A DNA stretch of 64,000 nt from contig CM041104.1 in the NCBI GenBank assembly GCA_023079485.1, positions 4,713,676 through 4,777,675 of the forward strand, written 5' to 3'. This stretch comes from Archilochus colubris. Its lineage: Eukaryota; Chordata; Aves; Apodiformes; Trochilidae. Both the position numbers and the translations under genes were made by a program. Under the pieces are notes generated by a model. That model was not told where the DNA came from and searched no databases. It saw only the letters and a program-made list of their open reading frames with translations. Shown here in pieces: positions 1 through 12,645 of the stretch (positions are counted from its first letter, which is position 1; each line of letters begins with the position of its first letter).

Positions 1-1727
1 ACCATGTATAGAGATATTTCTGGAGGAAAGTACATCTGATACAAAGGGGTTTGCTTTTTTCTTTTAGCCTCCCCCTGATCACCGCTGACAATCATCTGTC
101 TGAGACAGTTCTGCCTTCTTTCACATTTCCATTTTCACTCTTCCCCTCAGCACAGTTTCTCTGCACTCAGCAGCCTGCAAGCCATGCCCTAAAGTCTTGC
201 AGTAAATGTCTCATTTAAAGAGTGAGGAAGCCTGAATTAAATAGGGCAGGGACTCTTGCTGGTCCAAGCTAATGGAGATGTCTTTAGTGAGATGTCAGCT
301 TTAGACAGCTCAGCTCTGCCAGCATCATGACAAACCCTCCTCCCATGGTTTAACAGTGTATGAACAACGTGTGTGTGATGGCCCTCTGATTGGGTTGTGG
401 TTCATTTTTAGGTATTTTCTCTTAATCCAGGACCATAGCTAATGACCTTATATAAGAGAATAGAACAGCAAGAAAACAAAGACTGGCTGACTTTGGCTCA
501 AAGGCACACTAGAAACCCATCATTTTGCTAAGGCATAGATCATAAATTACATAACTCATGTACTATACTGCAACCAGTGGAAAATATGGCTGTGTCTACA
601 TATCTATAGAAGACAATCTGACGAGTCTGGAATGTGAAATAATTCTAATTGATGTAACTGAAGCCAGAATTTCATACTAGGTTTGTCCAGTAGCTGGAAA
701 TTTAATTATCATAGTGGTGGTGGTCTTCAGTCATTAGAGAAAAAGCATCTAGTGGTGGAAGATGATGTCCTGGTAGTGTTACATTGCAATTATAAGGTTG
801 GAACATTTAAAAATCAGCACTTCTCTTGAAACTTCTAAAATCACACCAAGTTGTACTATGGAGCAATTAATGGGGCAATGAACACTTTTTCTTGGGTGGT
901 AACTTCCATGGCTTGATAACTGCATAATCTGGAACATTTCAGAAGTAACAAAACCTCCATCCTTGCTGAAAAAAAAAAAAAGAAAAAAAAAAGTTAATTA
1001 ACCCCAAGCTTTCTTCTCTAAAGTGCCCACTCTCAGAGCTTCAGCACACACAGAGTTTTGCTACTAATGCTTTCTGTGGTGCAGCAAGCCAGCTTGTGTT
1101 TTCACATCTACTTCCAACACTAGACATTTCCTCATTTTGCTGAAATGTGTTCCTTGTATTTTTTAGAGCTGGGTTAAAGCCTCAGTGCTGAGGAGCCAGG
1201 GCAGTGACACAGCTGCTCCCCAGCATGGGGTGAATGTCAGAAGTGCTGGAGCTAATGGGGAAGCAACAGTGCCCTTTGCTTCCCTGCCCTCCACTTCTCC
1301 CTTCCTCCCTGTCTCTGACCTCTTGCACCAGGAAACTTGCCCCTGGTGTGCAGATTGTGCTGCTGCTCTCCTACATGACAAACAAACAACCAAACAGCAG
1401 CTCCCATGTGTGCAGGGCAGATACTATTCATTTGTACCCACGAGGATCAGAAAAACCAGGGAGAGTGCAACCAAGGGCAAGAGTGTTTGCAGTGTGCTCA
1501 GGATGGATTGCCCAATGCTGAGGGAAGCAAAACATGCAAGTTACACTTCTGCCAGACAACATGGGTGACTTGTCAAAAAAATAAGAGGATTAAAGACTAC
1601 ACTTGCCTTCCCTCACCTGCCTCTCTTTTCCCTCACCTCCTTTCCTCTTATTCCGTAGTCTGCAATTAAATCTTCTAAATAGGAAAGAAATGCTACATTT
1701 AGACATTTCTCAAACTAGTAAAGAAGT
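1..1727. other. Unique non-coding sequence
   Basis: No gene or known repeat is seen here apart from the A-rich tract at 969-992. Several overlapping open frames at 1163-1669 on both strands encode low-complexity, unrecognisable peptides and coincide with a locally GC-richer patch, so I treat them as chance. The rest is AT-rich single-copy-looking sequence. Confidence 0.6.
969..992. repeat. A-rich homopolymer tract (A13-G-A10)
   Basis: Thirteen A, one G, then ten A, directly followed by GTTAATTAA. It may be a decayed retroposon tail or a simple repeat. No recognisable element body lies upstream and no target-site duplication was found. Confidence 0.85.
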
Positions 1728-1812
1728 CACAGAATAATTTGTGTTGGAAGGGACCTCTAAAGGTCGTCTAGTCCAGCCTCTGGCAGAAAGCAGGGACACC
1801 CTATAAGACATG
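1728..1812 (-). mobile_element. CR1 LINE fragment, 3' end, truncated
   Basis: The + strand reads CACAGAATAATTTGTG, then TTGGAAGGGACCT, then CTAGTCCAGCC, then CAGGGACACC. This is the reverse complement of the 3' end of avian CR1 retrotransposons. The element therefore lies on the minus strand with its 3' terminus at the left. It is heavily 5'-truncated: the match fades after about 85 bp, where the typical continuation (the AGGTTGC block) is missing. No ORF2 remains. Divergence looks higher than in the copy at 40671. Confidence 0.8.
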
Positions 1813-4800
1813 AGGATGACTTTGCAGGGGTTAAGCAGAGAAGAGGAAGGATTTCCCAAGCCTGGGCCACAGCTCACATCCCACCACTACAAGGTGGTTC
1901 AGGACTATTCACCTGGAGGTGCTGGCTTATGCTGCCCTGAGCATTGGGCAAGGTAGCACCAGTATCTTCCTCATCAGGTTTCATCAGAGAAGCAGGACTA
2001 ATCAGCATCACCATCCATCACTGTATTCCTGAAAAGAGTGGGTTAATAGTTCACCAAAAATCAATAAAAGATTGCTGTGATGGGAGAGCCATCCTGGAAT
2101 AATAGAGTGGTTTTCCTGCCAGCAATACTCTCACATTTACTAAGGGAGCAGAAGCTGTGATATCTAATTCTGACTCCAAGTCTAGCATCCTCCACCTCCT
2201 GCTGGTTACCAAGCAGTTACTTGTCTGTTGAGGCTGTAGCTTATGGTGATGTTAAAGCAAAGAGCTGAGACTGTCCATATGTGATGGAGAGCACAGCAAG
2301 GTTCATGTTCCCTGCCTGAATTTCCCTGGTGTTGCCACCCAGCTGATTGCTGCAGAGTCCTAGATGTTGAAATGCACCCAGTCTCTGAGGGCTTCCCTCT
2401 TGCATAATCTGTCTTTTCACTCTTCATATTTTCCTGACTGTCTTTATTATTTTTTTTTCAAAATGATCACACTAGAATATACGCTGACCATATCTTTAGA
2501 TCTTTTTAAAAGGTCTCTTTAGGTCTGTTAAAAATGCTGTAGACACGGTTTATGGCCCCACTTCCCATTTCAGACTACATCAGAAGCCCATTTTATAAGA
2601 CAAAGTAGTGTCCCACAGGTGTCCAGGGTTCAGAGCTCCTTGAGACGGTTAAGGAGAAAAAACAAAAAAACAGGCACATTACCACAGCAAGAAAGCAGGA
2701 TTAAGACTTGACAGTTCTGCTGGAAGTCCAGCCCAGCAACTTTGAACCCCCTGACAAAGCCTCCTGATGTGCCTCTGGAGGGAGGATCAGCTCCTTTGCC
2801 TCAGCCCAGCCCTTGGCTCCAGTGCTTGACTAGGGTACAATGACTGAAACAACATAACATTGTAGTAACATGTATGCAAATATACACTTCTGGATATATT
2901 GTTCTGCTGGGCTGCTTTTACCATAGATCTAATCTCTTCACCTTTGGCATTGAAAATGTGTTTTAATTAACCCACTAGCAAAATATTAGACTGAGACAGT
3001 CTGGTCATTTTTAACTTTATTTTCCTGAATGAAAACAATGTTGGCCAAATTTACTGTACACTGTCACCTTAATTACCTGTCTTAGACAATCCCTTTCCTA
3101 CTCACTTGCAGTTTATCAGTATAACACAAAAACTCTTCCTCTAAAAAAAACTTTAAATGCTTCTGAGATTCAAACCGTAGATTGCTTGTGCAGCTATAAT
3201 CTTAAAAAACATCTGCTACATTTGTGTGGTAAAGGAAGTCTCTTTAGAATACAGCCTTTGATTTCTATAAAAGACAAATCAGGCCACATGTTTTTGTTTT
3301 GAATGCTTCTCATCACAAGAGGAAATTTTCTGCAGCTTGGAATTTAGAAGGCATGAAAAATGTATTTATTTTTTTAAACAAAGAGCGTACAGAAGAACAT
3401 CAACAAAACTCCTCGGAAGTGTTAACAACCATTCCTCTATCATCTTTAAAGAAACACTAAAGACTGCCTGACCCACATTTTGATCTACCTTTCTGCCTTA
3501 AATTTATCTGGGTCATATTGTGTCCTTGATCCAGGCATATAACTCCCACTGACATCTCAGACCTTAGGAGGTTCACCCATCATTAGTTCTGAAGCTGCTA
3601 ATAGCCCAGACTAGCAGAAGATTAGGAGGCTTTTTTTAATTATTTCTCAAGGAAATTGTGTTAATAGTAGTGGTTTGACAAACTGGGTTTGACACCAGTG
3701 TGAATTGAAGGTATGAATCAATGGTGCCTTGTGGCCTCGTGAGTCCAGAAGAGCATTTTTTTTGTCTGAATCTGAAAAAGGTATTTTTAAAGAAAGCATA
3801 AAAAAAATAAAGGTTGCTTGTTCTTCATGGAGAACCCTTCTTTTTAGATTTTAAAACCATTTTGTTGCTGCCCATTTCTTTCACCTAAGAAAGGGGGTCA
3901 GGTTCAGGAGAGCTCAGCTCCACACATAGCATAGTGCAGCCCTAAAACAGAATCTTGCCTTGTATTGATGGAAGATGTGTCAAATGAACAGCCAGTATTT
4001 CCCCTCTGATGAGCTTCTGATTACCGAGATTATTTTTATTTTTGTGTGCTAGAAACATAGTTTTGCCCTTATTTGAAATGCAAATGCTAGTGTTCTGTAA
4101 AATGAAGATGCTGATGCAGGAAAAATAACTGTTTCTAAGTTTCAAAACCTCGTACCACTGACCTCGTAGCAAATCCCATACATTTTTGGAGGTCTGCCAA
4201 ACAGGTACAACTAAAAGGTGTCCTGCCTATAGCAGCTGTGACCTGCAGCACATCCTTTAAGTGACAGCTGCTGTCAAAGTGAGGAAACAAGCAAGGAGGG
4301 CAGAAAGGCACTTCAGATGTAGCAGCTTGCACAGTTCCCATACAGTTTGTGCTTTCACTCAGTGAAAATATTTCATTAACTCTCAATTCTATTTGTTTTG
4401 TGGAGGAGCTGTTTTCAGCTCACTGAAAAATCCAACTGTACAAGCTCGTGTCAACCTTCCAGCTTGCTCAGAACTCACTGGAGTTCATTCAAAGATACCA
4501 GTTACCTCCAGTCAGTTTAAGGTCCACCTGTCTGTGACCTGTGCCTGTGGCTCTTTTCTTGTCGAGCCTCTAATCAGATTCAGCTGATAATACAATATCC
4601 AAGGATAGTGAGCTCTGGGTTATCTGAAGATTTACTACTAAAGGAGGTTAACATCCTTCTGCACATGGAACAGGGAAAATCTGTGGAGATAAATTTTGAA
4701 AGGTGGGGAGGCTTTGACATGTACTTGGTCAGGCATGGGTTTGACAGAGGTATCAGGCCTTAAGCAGAGCATACAATGAATAAAAACTCTCCCTGAGCTC

Positions 4801-6173
4801 CTCTTACCCTGGAGAAATCTTTATCTCGCCAACAAACCAAGTTTCCACTCCACATTCCCCATGCTTTTTGTAAGAAAGAGCACAGTGCAAGTGCACACTG
4901 GAGCTGCTGGTAAATAATGGCAGATGTTTTCCATTACAGCAAAGGAGCCTCTTGTGCAATTAGAGAGCTTTTAACAAAATTTTGCACAGAATAACTGTAT
5001 TTTACGTAGTTGTGAAATTGCTTTTCTGATAGGCAATCAGATTTGCAAAACACTTGGTACATTTTTTTTTTCCTGTAATCATGTCTTCCTCTCGCTCTCA
5101 GATGCAGTATCCCTTGTAAACAACTGTCTCCTCTCCTTAGTACCCTCATCTGTATCGTGTGGAAAAGAGAGCCTGGACTAGCTCTAATTTAAGCATTCTT
5201 CTCAAGTCAGGCATGGCAGGATTCCCAGAGGATTCAGTGAGCTTTGGGCTGGGTATTGAGCCCTGGGTGCAGTGCACACACTGAGGAGCTGACCTGTTCT
5301 ACCATGCCAGGTTTCACCCCTGAGGAATGAATGTGCAATTTAACACAGACTCACTAAACCTTTCAGTTGTACTAGAGGTCATTCCTGACCAAAGTTCTTG
5401 CTGTTTCACACAATTTCTGTAGAAGCATACTGAAAAGTTGGAGCTTTACTTGAAGAGGGGAGAAGTGGGATGTGCTCTGAGTTCTGAAATCAAATTGGTG
5501 AACAGAGGGGGAGCCAAGCCCTGACCTGACTCTTGAGCTGAGTCTGAGTTTAGAAACTGCCTTGTCTTCTGCCTGCTTATTTTCAGTCTGTTCAGGAGTT
5601 GAAGTAACTCAGGGAAGGGGAAGTATTTCACTTTTACTGAGGCAGAAATATTAGCTCTGCTAAAACAGCAAGTAGTCAGGATTGTGTTTAGCTATGAATC
5701 CAGTTCTCTTTTAAGAGCTCTGTGCAGATTTGGGAAAAGTTCAGGCACATAATAGCATTGTACTTAGGCTTTCAGCTCTTCTTTCCAGATATGACACTGT
5801 GTTATAATGTATTTGGCCTTTTTTAAATATAAATAATCTTGTTTCTCAAGTGTAAAGCACATGCAGGTGAGAGTGGGTTGGTTGACTTTCTGGACATCAC
5901 TGAAGGATTAAAAAGAGGGAGAGAGGTTTCTGCAGTCCCCCATGCTGGATGAAGTCAGACCTATGTCTCCTGCATTCAGAGATGGGGAGGACAAGAGCAG
6001 CTCTTTTGCAAAGAGCTCAGCTCCCAGTAGTTCCCATTATAACACCATGACTCAGCACCTAACATGTGATCTCTGCCCCCAGCACAAGCAGAGTGAAGAA
6101 AAAAGAAATACCCAATGACCCTTGGAGCAACGTGTCTTGCTGACAGTTAATTTGCCAACAGCACTCTGTGGCT
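1813..6173. other. Unique non-coding sequence with AT-rich core
   Basis: No gene is supported. The part at about 2860-3480 is AT-rich and free of recognisable repeats. It contains a perfect octamer motif ATGCAAAT at 2874-2881 and several TTAATT/TAATTA strings, and could be a conserved non-coding element. The remainder shows only short A/T runs and short, unrecognisable open frames. Confidence 0.55.
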
Positions 6174-6210
6174 TTGTATATTAATTAAGTAGTAAATTAA
6201 TTCATTAATG
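6141..6210. promoter_or_regulatory. Candidate homeodomain-binding cluster
   Basis: Three palindromic homeodomain-type sites lie within 30 bp: TTAATTAA at 6181-6188, AATTAATT at 6195-6202 and CATTAATG at 6203-6210. A TGACAG (TALE/MEIS-type core) is just upstream at 6141-6146. TAATTA-type palindromes are known preferred sites of paired-class and related homeodomain dimers. That this is an enhancer is inference; conservation could not be tested. Confidence 0.3.
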
Positions 6211-6272
6211 TTGCCGACTCACAGAGAGCAGAGCATACCTTTGTGTTCTAATGTCTAATTCCATTATCACCA

Positions 6273-6335
6273 GGCTAAATTCAGCCCTCAGCTTACCTAC
6301 ATGATACCACTGCTGACTTCAACAGATGCCACAGG
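6273..6335. repeat. Possible ancient sauropsid interspersed repeat relic
   Basis: The order AAATTCAGCCCT, then CACTGCTGACTTCAACAG, resembles an old repeat common in bird, crocodile and turtle DNA that carries TTGACTTCAATGG-type blocks next to 'aattcagccct'. I cannot assign a family name with confidence. Similar relics occur at 14889-14985 and 57471-57532. Confidence 0.35.
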
Positions 6336-8169
6336 AAAATATCCAGGGGCACTTTGGGGCTGATGTGTTTTGTAGTGCTACAGATAGCCATGGGGCCTTT
6401 TCATTCCTGTAAGTAAATATTCCTCCAGGAGCTTGGCAAAGTAAAAGCTCAGGCACTTTTGGGCTCTTTGCCCAACTTGAGAACAAGGGGCACAAAAAAA
6501 GGTTCATTTTTCTCACCAGCTACACATTTGATTGACACGGAGGGTTGGTCCTATTAAGCTAAGATCTGGCCTGGGTTCAATGTATTTGGAAGCCTAGTTA
6601 CAAAAGCACTAAAACAACTTTAACAGAGATTTTGTCAACCTATCAAAGACAAATCAAGAGTGATTTCCCTGATGTCTCTGCTGAATTGGGTAAATTTCAT
6701 TTACTGACTTCAAGCACTGCGTGCTGGTGATTTTTCTCTCTGTCTTTTCCTCCAGAGGAATTTGACATGATCAGATCTACTCTGATGTTTCATAATCACA
6801 TTTTCTTTCCCCTTCCTCTCTCCTCCTTTTCAGGGTGCTTTGAGTGTTGCTACCAGGTATGCAATATGCATACATGTTGGTATGTCAGTGACAAAAAATG
6901 GGCAAAATTCAGAAGTGTGCTTAACAAAAAGCTAACACAGCAGAGCCTCCTTTAATCTGTCTGCCCTTGACTTTATTTGACTTGTATCACATAGAGACCC
7001 TCTGAATGACATCTGCAGGATTGCCTGGGTGAAACAAGTTATGAAGTGTGGCTTTTGTGGGACCTGGCATGGACTAAACCCCTTCAGTTTGATGTACTTA
7101 GAACTTGATGCTCTGCAAGTTCATGGGACAGTGGAGGAAAGGGATGTGAGCTTTTAGTACAGCATGGGAGGAGGTGTATGTGCATTTGTATAAATGTTGT
7201 TTTCAGGCAATTCTAATCAAATAGAGGAAATTTTCCTTTGGGGGAAAATGGACATCATGCAGTTGGGGATACCAAAATTTCAGTGATGTGTAATGAATCT
7301 GAGTAGGACTGTGTGAAGTATTCCCTGCAGCACCAGCAAGACTCCTATGGCATCATCTGGGTCTAAAGTTCTCATTTTTATGTCATACTGATTTCTAATT
7401 TGCATGGCACATGCTTAGGGGTGCTAATCAGTGATACTTCACCCCCAGTCCCAAGGAAAGGCAGAGAGACCCATGCAGGGGCTGCCAGGTTCACCTTTTG
7501 GGGGAGAAACCATTGCAAGCACAAAGAGCAGCAACGCCTGTTGACATTTTGCTGGGGGTTTCTGTGGGCAAAGCTCAGTGTGACTGACACAGCTTGGTGC
7601 ATTCCTTGGTGTCTGCAAGTACATTTGCAAGATTTTGAATGAAACCAAGTGAGCCTCAGTGGTTCCAGCTCTGCAGTGACTCTGGTCCTGGCGTACAATT
7701 CACTCAACCTTGAAAGAAACATCGTCCCACTCAGTGCAGTTCAAATACTTCTTTTAAAATCAGCAGCAGTTGCTTTTGATGATTATAATAAAAGAAACAG
7801 GCTGAGCTCCTCCCATGTAGAGCCTTCCAAGCTCCTTGGGCACGTGCAGGGCTGGCCTGGGCCATGGTTAGCACAAAAACCTGTGATGGCAGAAGCAAAG
7901 GGCCAACAAGTTCAAAGTGCCCAGAGTGCAGACTGCCCCCACTGCAGTCCTTTGTCACCAATCCTGAAGATCAGTCGACTGAAATTTGATGCTGCCTTGA
8001 ATGCCCTGAAAGAGCACCAGCCTTTCCCATAGCCCATGGGGCTGTGGACAGCAGGATACTGGTTGTCCTCTGCAGCTGCTGCCAGCCAGTACCCACTGTG
8101 GTTCTTTAGAGCAAGCCCCTGTGCACATGTTCTTTGTTCTCTCCCTTTCCCGGAGGAGAAAAACCAAAG
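6336..8169. other. Unique non-coding sequence
   Basis: No gene or repeat is recognised. Overlapping open frames on both strands at 7378-8032 translate to unrelated peptides with no motif. A pyrimidine tract ending TTTTCAG at about 6835, followed 23 nt later by GTATGC, was considered as a micro-exon and rejected. Confidence 0.55.
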
Positions 8170-8262
8170 CTAAGCAAGATTTCAGTGATGTGTTCAAAGT
8201 CAGACTGTGATTCAGTGATCAGCTGAGAAAGCAGACGTGCTGTGCTAACCACTATTCCTGTT
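8170..8262 (-). mobile_element. Possible MIR-like SINE relic
   Basis: In reverse orientation the sequence follows the MIR order. AGCAAGATTTC..GTTCAAAGTCA resembles the 'cttgcccaaggtcacac' block. CGTGCTGTGCTAACCACTATTC then resembles the MIR head 'cgtgctcttaaccactata'. Divergence is large and the B-box part is poorly preserved, so the call is tentative. Confidence 0.35.
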
Positions 8263-9184
8263 CCTTCCAAGTTAATGTGGATGGATTTATTCAACGCATA
8301 TTTATTTTGGGGTTTCTTTTTCATGACATATCCTCAATTTCTTGACTTACAGTTTTCATTAATGTGAAATTTGATTACAGAACGAGGCAAAATCGCAGAG
8401 CAAGGCATGTTTCCACCATGCAATTTCAAACCAAGCCAGCCCCATTTCAGCCTGAGGATTGCATGGAGAGAGGATCGATCCTGAATTTGCCAAGTCACAT
8501 AATCACAAAATATATTATGATCTTATGTGGATCCCACCAAGCATATTTCATACACCTGAAATGCCTGCTGCTTACATTTTTCTCCTCTCTTCTTGTAGTC
8601 CTGCACAGTAAAACAGCACAGGAATGAGGGTACAGAGCTTCTGGATCCTCAAGTATATGAGCTGCTTTGTCCTTTGCTTTCTGTTTCTTTCTCAGTGCAT
8701 GCCAGTACAGATATTCCCTGATCAGAGCAGGGTATGTAGGATACAGGGATTCTCACAATGTCAAAATGTAGCATGCTGGCCTGGAGCAACTCTTCAATTT
8801 TTCACATTTATGTGACACTATGAAAGTAAGTAAGAGACATGATTTTATCTTGTGCCCTAGCAGCTAGAATTTACATAAACTTAGAGGTCTTGAAATCACA
8901 AATGCAAAGTGAAGTATTGTGTAGCATTAAAATAAATCACTGTTGCAGAAGCCTAGAATTTAAATAAAAGCTTCCTTTCTTGAATCAGTCTGGTCATACA
9001 ATGCAAGAAGCAAGCAGTTTTGCTTTCAGTATTCTGTAGATCATACAACTTGCATCAATCTCTATTTTTATTCTACAATATCATTTAATATCCTAGAGTT
9101 ACCTCCCTTAACCATGTTTAATTTGGCTTTATGTTTGTTTATTTTCTCTGTCATGTCATTTTTTCCTCTTGTTGTTAGTTTTGT
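8263..9184. other. Unique AT-rich non-coding sequence
   Basis: No gene or repeat is recognised. A strong donor-like AAAG|TAAGTAAG string at about 8823-8833 has no recognisable coding exon upstream. Confidence 0.55.
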
Positions 9185-9380
9185 TTGGCACTTGTATAAT
9201 AACACTTTGGAAACATTAACTAATTAACCTTCCTAATACTCCTGGGAGGTACTGAAGGGCTACGTAAGCCTTACCCTGCCTCCCACTTCATGATGAAATA
9301 AGCAGGAGTTGTCTGATTTACATAGGGATGAAAGAAAATCACCTGAGCCAAGATTCAAACCCCAGGATCCTAGTCTGGAT
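9185..9380 (-). mobile_element. Ancient MIR-family (CORE-) SINE relic
   Basis: Read left to right this is the reverse complement of a MIR-type SINE. TTGGCACTTGTATAATAACACTTTGG..ATTAACTAATTAACC..CTCCTGGGAGGTACT matches the core/3' half ('gcactgttctaagcgctttacat..attaactcatttaatcctcac..gaggtaggtact'). AGATTCAAACCCCAGGATCC near the right end matches the B-box region of the tRNA-derived head. MIR-like elements predate the mammal-sauropsid split, so an old copy in a bird is plausible. The element would be on the minus strand, close to full length, and highly diverged. Confidence 0.6.
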
Positions 9381-10159
9381 TTGTCTGTTTCCTTTTTATA
9401 GTGGAGCAGTTTTAGGCCTGTTTGAAGGTTCAGATGAAGAAGGAACAAACTCTACGGGCATTGTACCTACTTCCTTAAGCATCTTGCCACTTTGTGCAGG
9501 ACATTTGGGGCATTCTCTGGGCAAGCACTCAGTGTTACCATTCCCACCCAGCAGCATCACTGCCCCCCAAGGAACAAAAGCCAACCCTTGTATGACTGAG
9601 CCTTTTGGCATCAGTGTTACAGCAGTGCCTAGAAATGCAAATCAGAACAAGACTTTCTGTGGTGGGTACTGTGCAAACCAATATGAAAAATGGTCCTTAT
9701 CTTCAACAGCTCAGTAACTCCTCTGTGTTTGCACTTTCTGGCTGAGTTCTGAACCCACTGCTAACTGGTAGAAAGCTGTCATTCAAACATGGCTTGCCCA
9801 GAGACTGGCAAAGCTGTCCCTCCAGAGGATAGCTGGAAGAGGAACTCCCTTTGTAACTTTGTACCTGGGATGTGTAATAGAGCAGTGAATATTATCAGAG
9901 AGAGGAGTTAGAGTAGGGTTAGCTAAGGCAGCTCAGTCAGAGGGATGAAGGCTGCCCAGGAAGTGTACTGGCAGGTCTGTGCCTCAGGAAAGAGGTGACT
10001 GGCTTGTGGCACAGGGAGTGGGAGCAGCAGTGGGAAGAGGGAAGGCAGTGGAGGGCTCAGCCCAGGGGCTGTGTGGTGCAGGGCAGCAGGAGCAGGGGAT
10101 CCAGGGACTGTGGGAGGTTGGTGGGGTAAATCCTCTGTGGAGATCCAGCCTGTGTGTTA

Positions 10160-10200
10160 GGGAGGTGGCTTAGGAGAGGGAGGTGGCTACATGGCTACAT
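10160..10200. repeat. Short tandem duplications
   Basis: GGGAGGTGGCT occurs at 10160-10170 and again at 10178-10188, an 18-bp period. The second copy runs into a duplicated GGCTACAT (10185-10200). This looks like local slippage-type duplication in a G-rich patch. Confidence 0.8.
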
Positions 10201-12629
10201 CACTTCCAACCCAGATGCTTGGGTTTGGCTCCTTGGGATGGACACAACCTCCATCTTCTGCAAACTCTTCCAGTGAACTTGTCTGTGAGCACATGTGAAA
10301 ATTTCAGGAGCATCACTTGGCTGCCAAGTCCTTGAGCCTGATGATCCTCCTACATCCACATCTGTGCCTGTGGTGTCACAAACCAGTCAGTGAGGAATGT
10401 CAGCACCTTGGGATGAGTTCTGAAGGGGCTCTCTTACAGCAGAGCTGAAACCAGAAGGGTTGAGAGGAGCAGTAGCAGCCTTGTAACTGCAGTGGACCGG
10501 GTGGACTGGGTGCCTACCCAGTTCTGAATCACAGCCATTACCTTGTGCAGGCTTGAGCATTGCTGCCACCTGTGCCAGAGAGCACTGCTGATATGTTCAT
10601 GACTCTGGGTGGCATCAAGAGCAGTGCAGAGTGCTGCCCAGCCACTGCTGCAACAACACTGTCAGGTCTCAGCACTTCCCAGCTCCCAAAACTTGAGTCT
10701 CCTCTGTATAGGCAGGATATTGCCAGACTTTCCATCTGTCTGCATTTTCCCACCACGAGGAAGGTGAACTGGGGGACTGCAGGGGACAAAAAGGGTTCTG
10801 ATGGAATAGACACATGTATAAGTAAAATATGCAGTAGTATAATGGAAAAGCACATTTTGAAGTGTTTGTGAAACGGGCCAGTGTTGGGCTGAAATGCCAG
10901 CACTTCTCTCCTTTTTATGTGGTAGTAGAGTAAGATTAAATTCCCCCTTAATGCCATAGCGGCTTCTGCCTTATTAAAATCATCTCTCATAACATTTTTA
11001 GAGAATTGTGTGGAATCCACTTAAAAGAATCCCCATGAAATGAAGAGAGCTGTTGGAATCATCTGCCTGTAGTGCAGTGGGCTCTGCCATGCCCAGCAAG
11101 GTTTTACTGCCTGCTTGCAGAGGGAGCACAGGCATCAGCTTCCCAGCTATTCACATTGAAGTGTCTCAAAAGGCACTGAGGTGCTTGAAACAATATTGTA
11201 TCATAGTAGTATTTGATCAAGGAGAGAAAGATCTCTGAATAATTAAAATCAATTAACAGGCTAAAGGATAGGGATTCCTCTTGTCTTTGGAGAACACTTT
11301 CGAGCAGTGGGTAAAAGTTTTCTTGCCTTTCCCAATAATTATCTCTCTCAAACACATGTACCTCTTAAACACAGTCTTGCGCAGCCACAGCCTCTTCTGG
11401 TTTAGACTTTAGAAGATCTCAGGGTTGGTTCTGTGAGCACTGAGCACCCATGCACAGCCCAGATGGTGGCTGGGTTCCTGTGGAAGTGAGCTCCAGCTGC
11501 CACAACCTGAGCACTGCTGAGGACTGAAATCTGCATCCAAATCCTTCTGGAAATATGTAGCTGCTAGCTGAGCTGGGCTGAAAGTGGAAAAAGAAAACAA
11601 CAAACAAAAAAATACAAAACAAACAGACAAAAAAAACCGAGAGAAACCCTCAGTTGAACAAAAAATGACATCCCTTTCAGTGTCTGTTTAGACACTGGTT
11701 TAGATTCACAAGCTGGGGAGCAGTATGGCACAAGAACACTATTTTCATCTCACCAAGCTATAGTGCAGGAGATGAAGGTCTATCAACTTGAATAAAAAAA
11801 AATTATAAAACGCCCATCTAGGTCCTTGATCTGCTCCATCAGCTGATGTCTTCTCTGACTCAGGACATCTCCACCTGAACACCCACTGATCTCTGCTGTT
11901 CCTGGTAATGATGCAGCCTGTGAAGCAACAATGTGCCCATTGCGTGATCTTCTGATGAGGTGGCACTCTGAGCAATGATGCAAACAGCATGAGCCCTGAG
12001 AAGCTTTTTGCCTCTTCATCACTCTTTACTTGCTTCTCTCCACACTGTGTCCCCCTGCCCTCCCCTGACAGCCTCAACCAATTTGATTTTCTCTGCTGCC
12101 TCATTCAGGAAAAAACCCATAGCTCGAAATCCCCCTAGCAGAGAGGAGTGAATTGCTGGCTGACACATGCCCTGCAATAAAACAACAGCTTATGAACAAA
12201 TACATGAAGAAGCCTTTGGGTTTGGGTTGGCTTCAGAATATATCAGTTTATTTCTGCTGTGACTTGGGGAGCGCAAACATCTTTACATTAGCAAACAGCA
12301 CACAACAGGATTCATATCACAGCGAGGAATCTGTGTGGCTTTTGGACAGGCCAGGTCCCACCTTGGCACTGCCCCAGGAGGCTGGAGCAGCCCTGTCCCA
12401 TTGTACTTAATCCCCAGAAAAGTCTTATAAGGGTTTAGTAACAAACTTAGTCTTTAAAGCTCTTGTTCCCCATCAGCACCCTCTCACCTCCTTCCCCACT
12501 TCATTGACGAGATGACTTAATTGAAATTACAGAAATATTTTTGAAAAAAAAGCAGTGAACAAAGTGACATCTTTGCTTTTGCTTGAGAATGTTTGAAACT
12601 TGCATTTTTTTCTGTGGTTTTCACTGGAG

Positions 12630-12645
12630 AAAAAAAAAAAAAAAA
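12630..12645. repeat. Poly-A tract (A16)
   Basis: Sixteen A after TGGAG. No retroposon body is recognised next to it. Confidence 0.85.

Noticed and set aside
6836..6858. 23-nt micro-exon between a strong TTTTCAG acceptor and GTATGC
   Set aside because: It is too short, not divisible by three, and has no partner exons. Pyrimidine tracts followed by AG are frequent here.
10538..11020. 160-codon minus-strand open frame with a hydrophobic segment
   Set aside because: No family resemblance and no splice or promoter context. The opposite strand is open over part of it as well.
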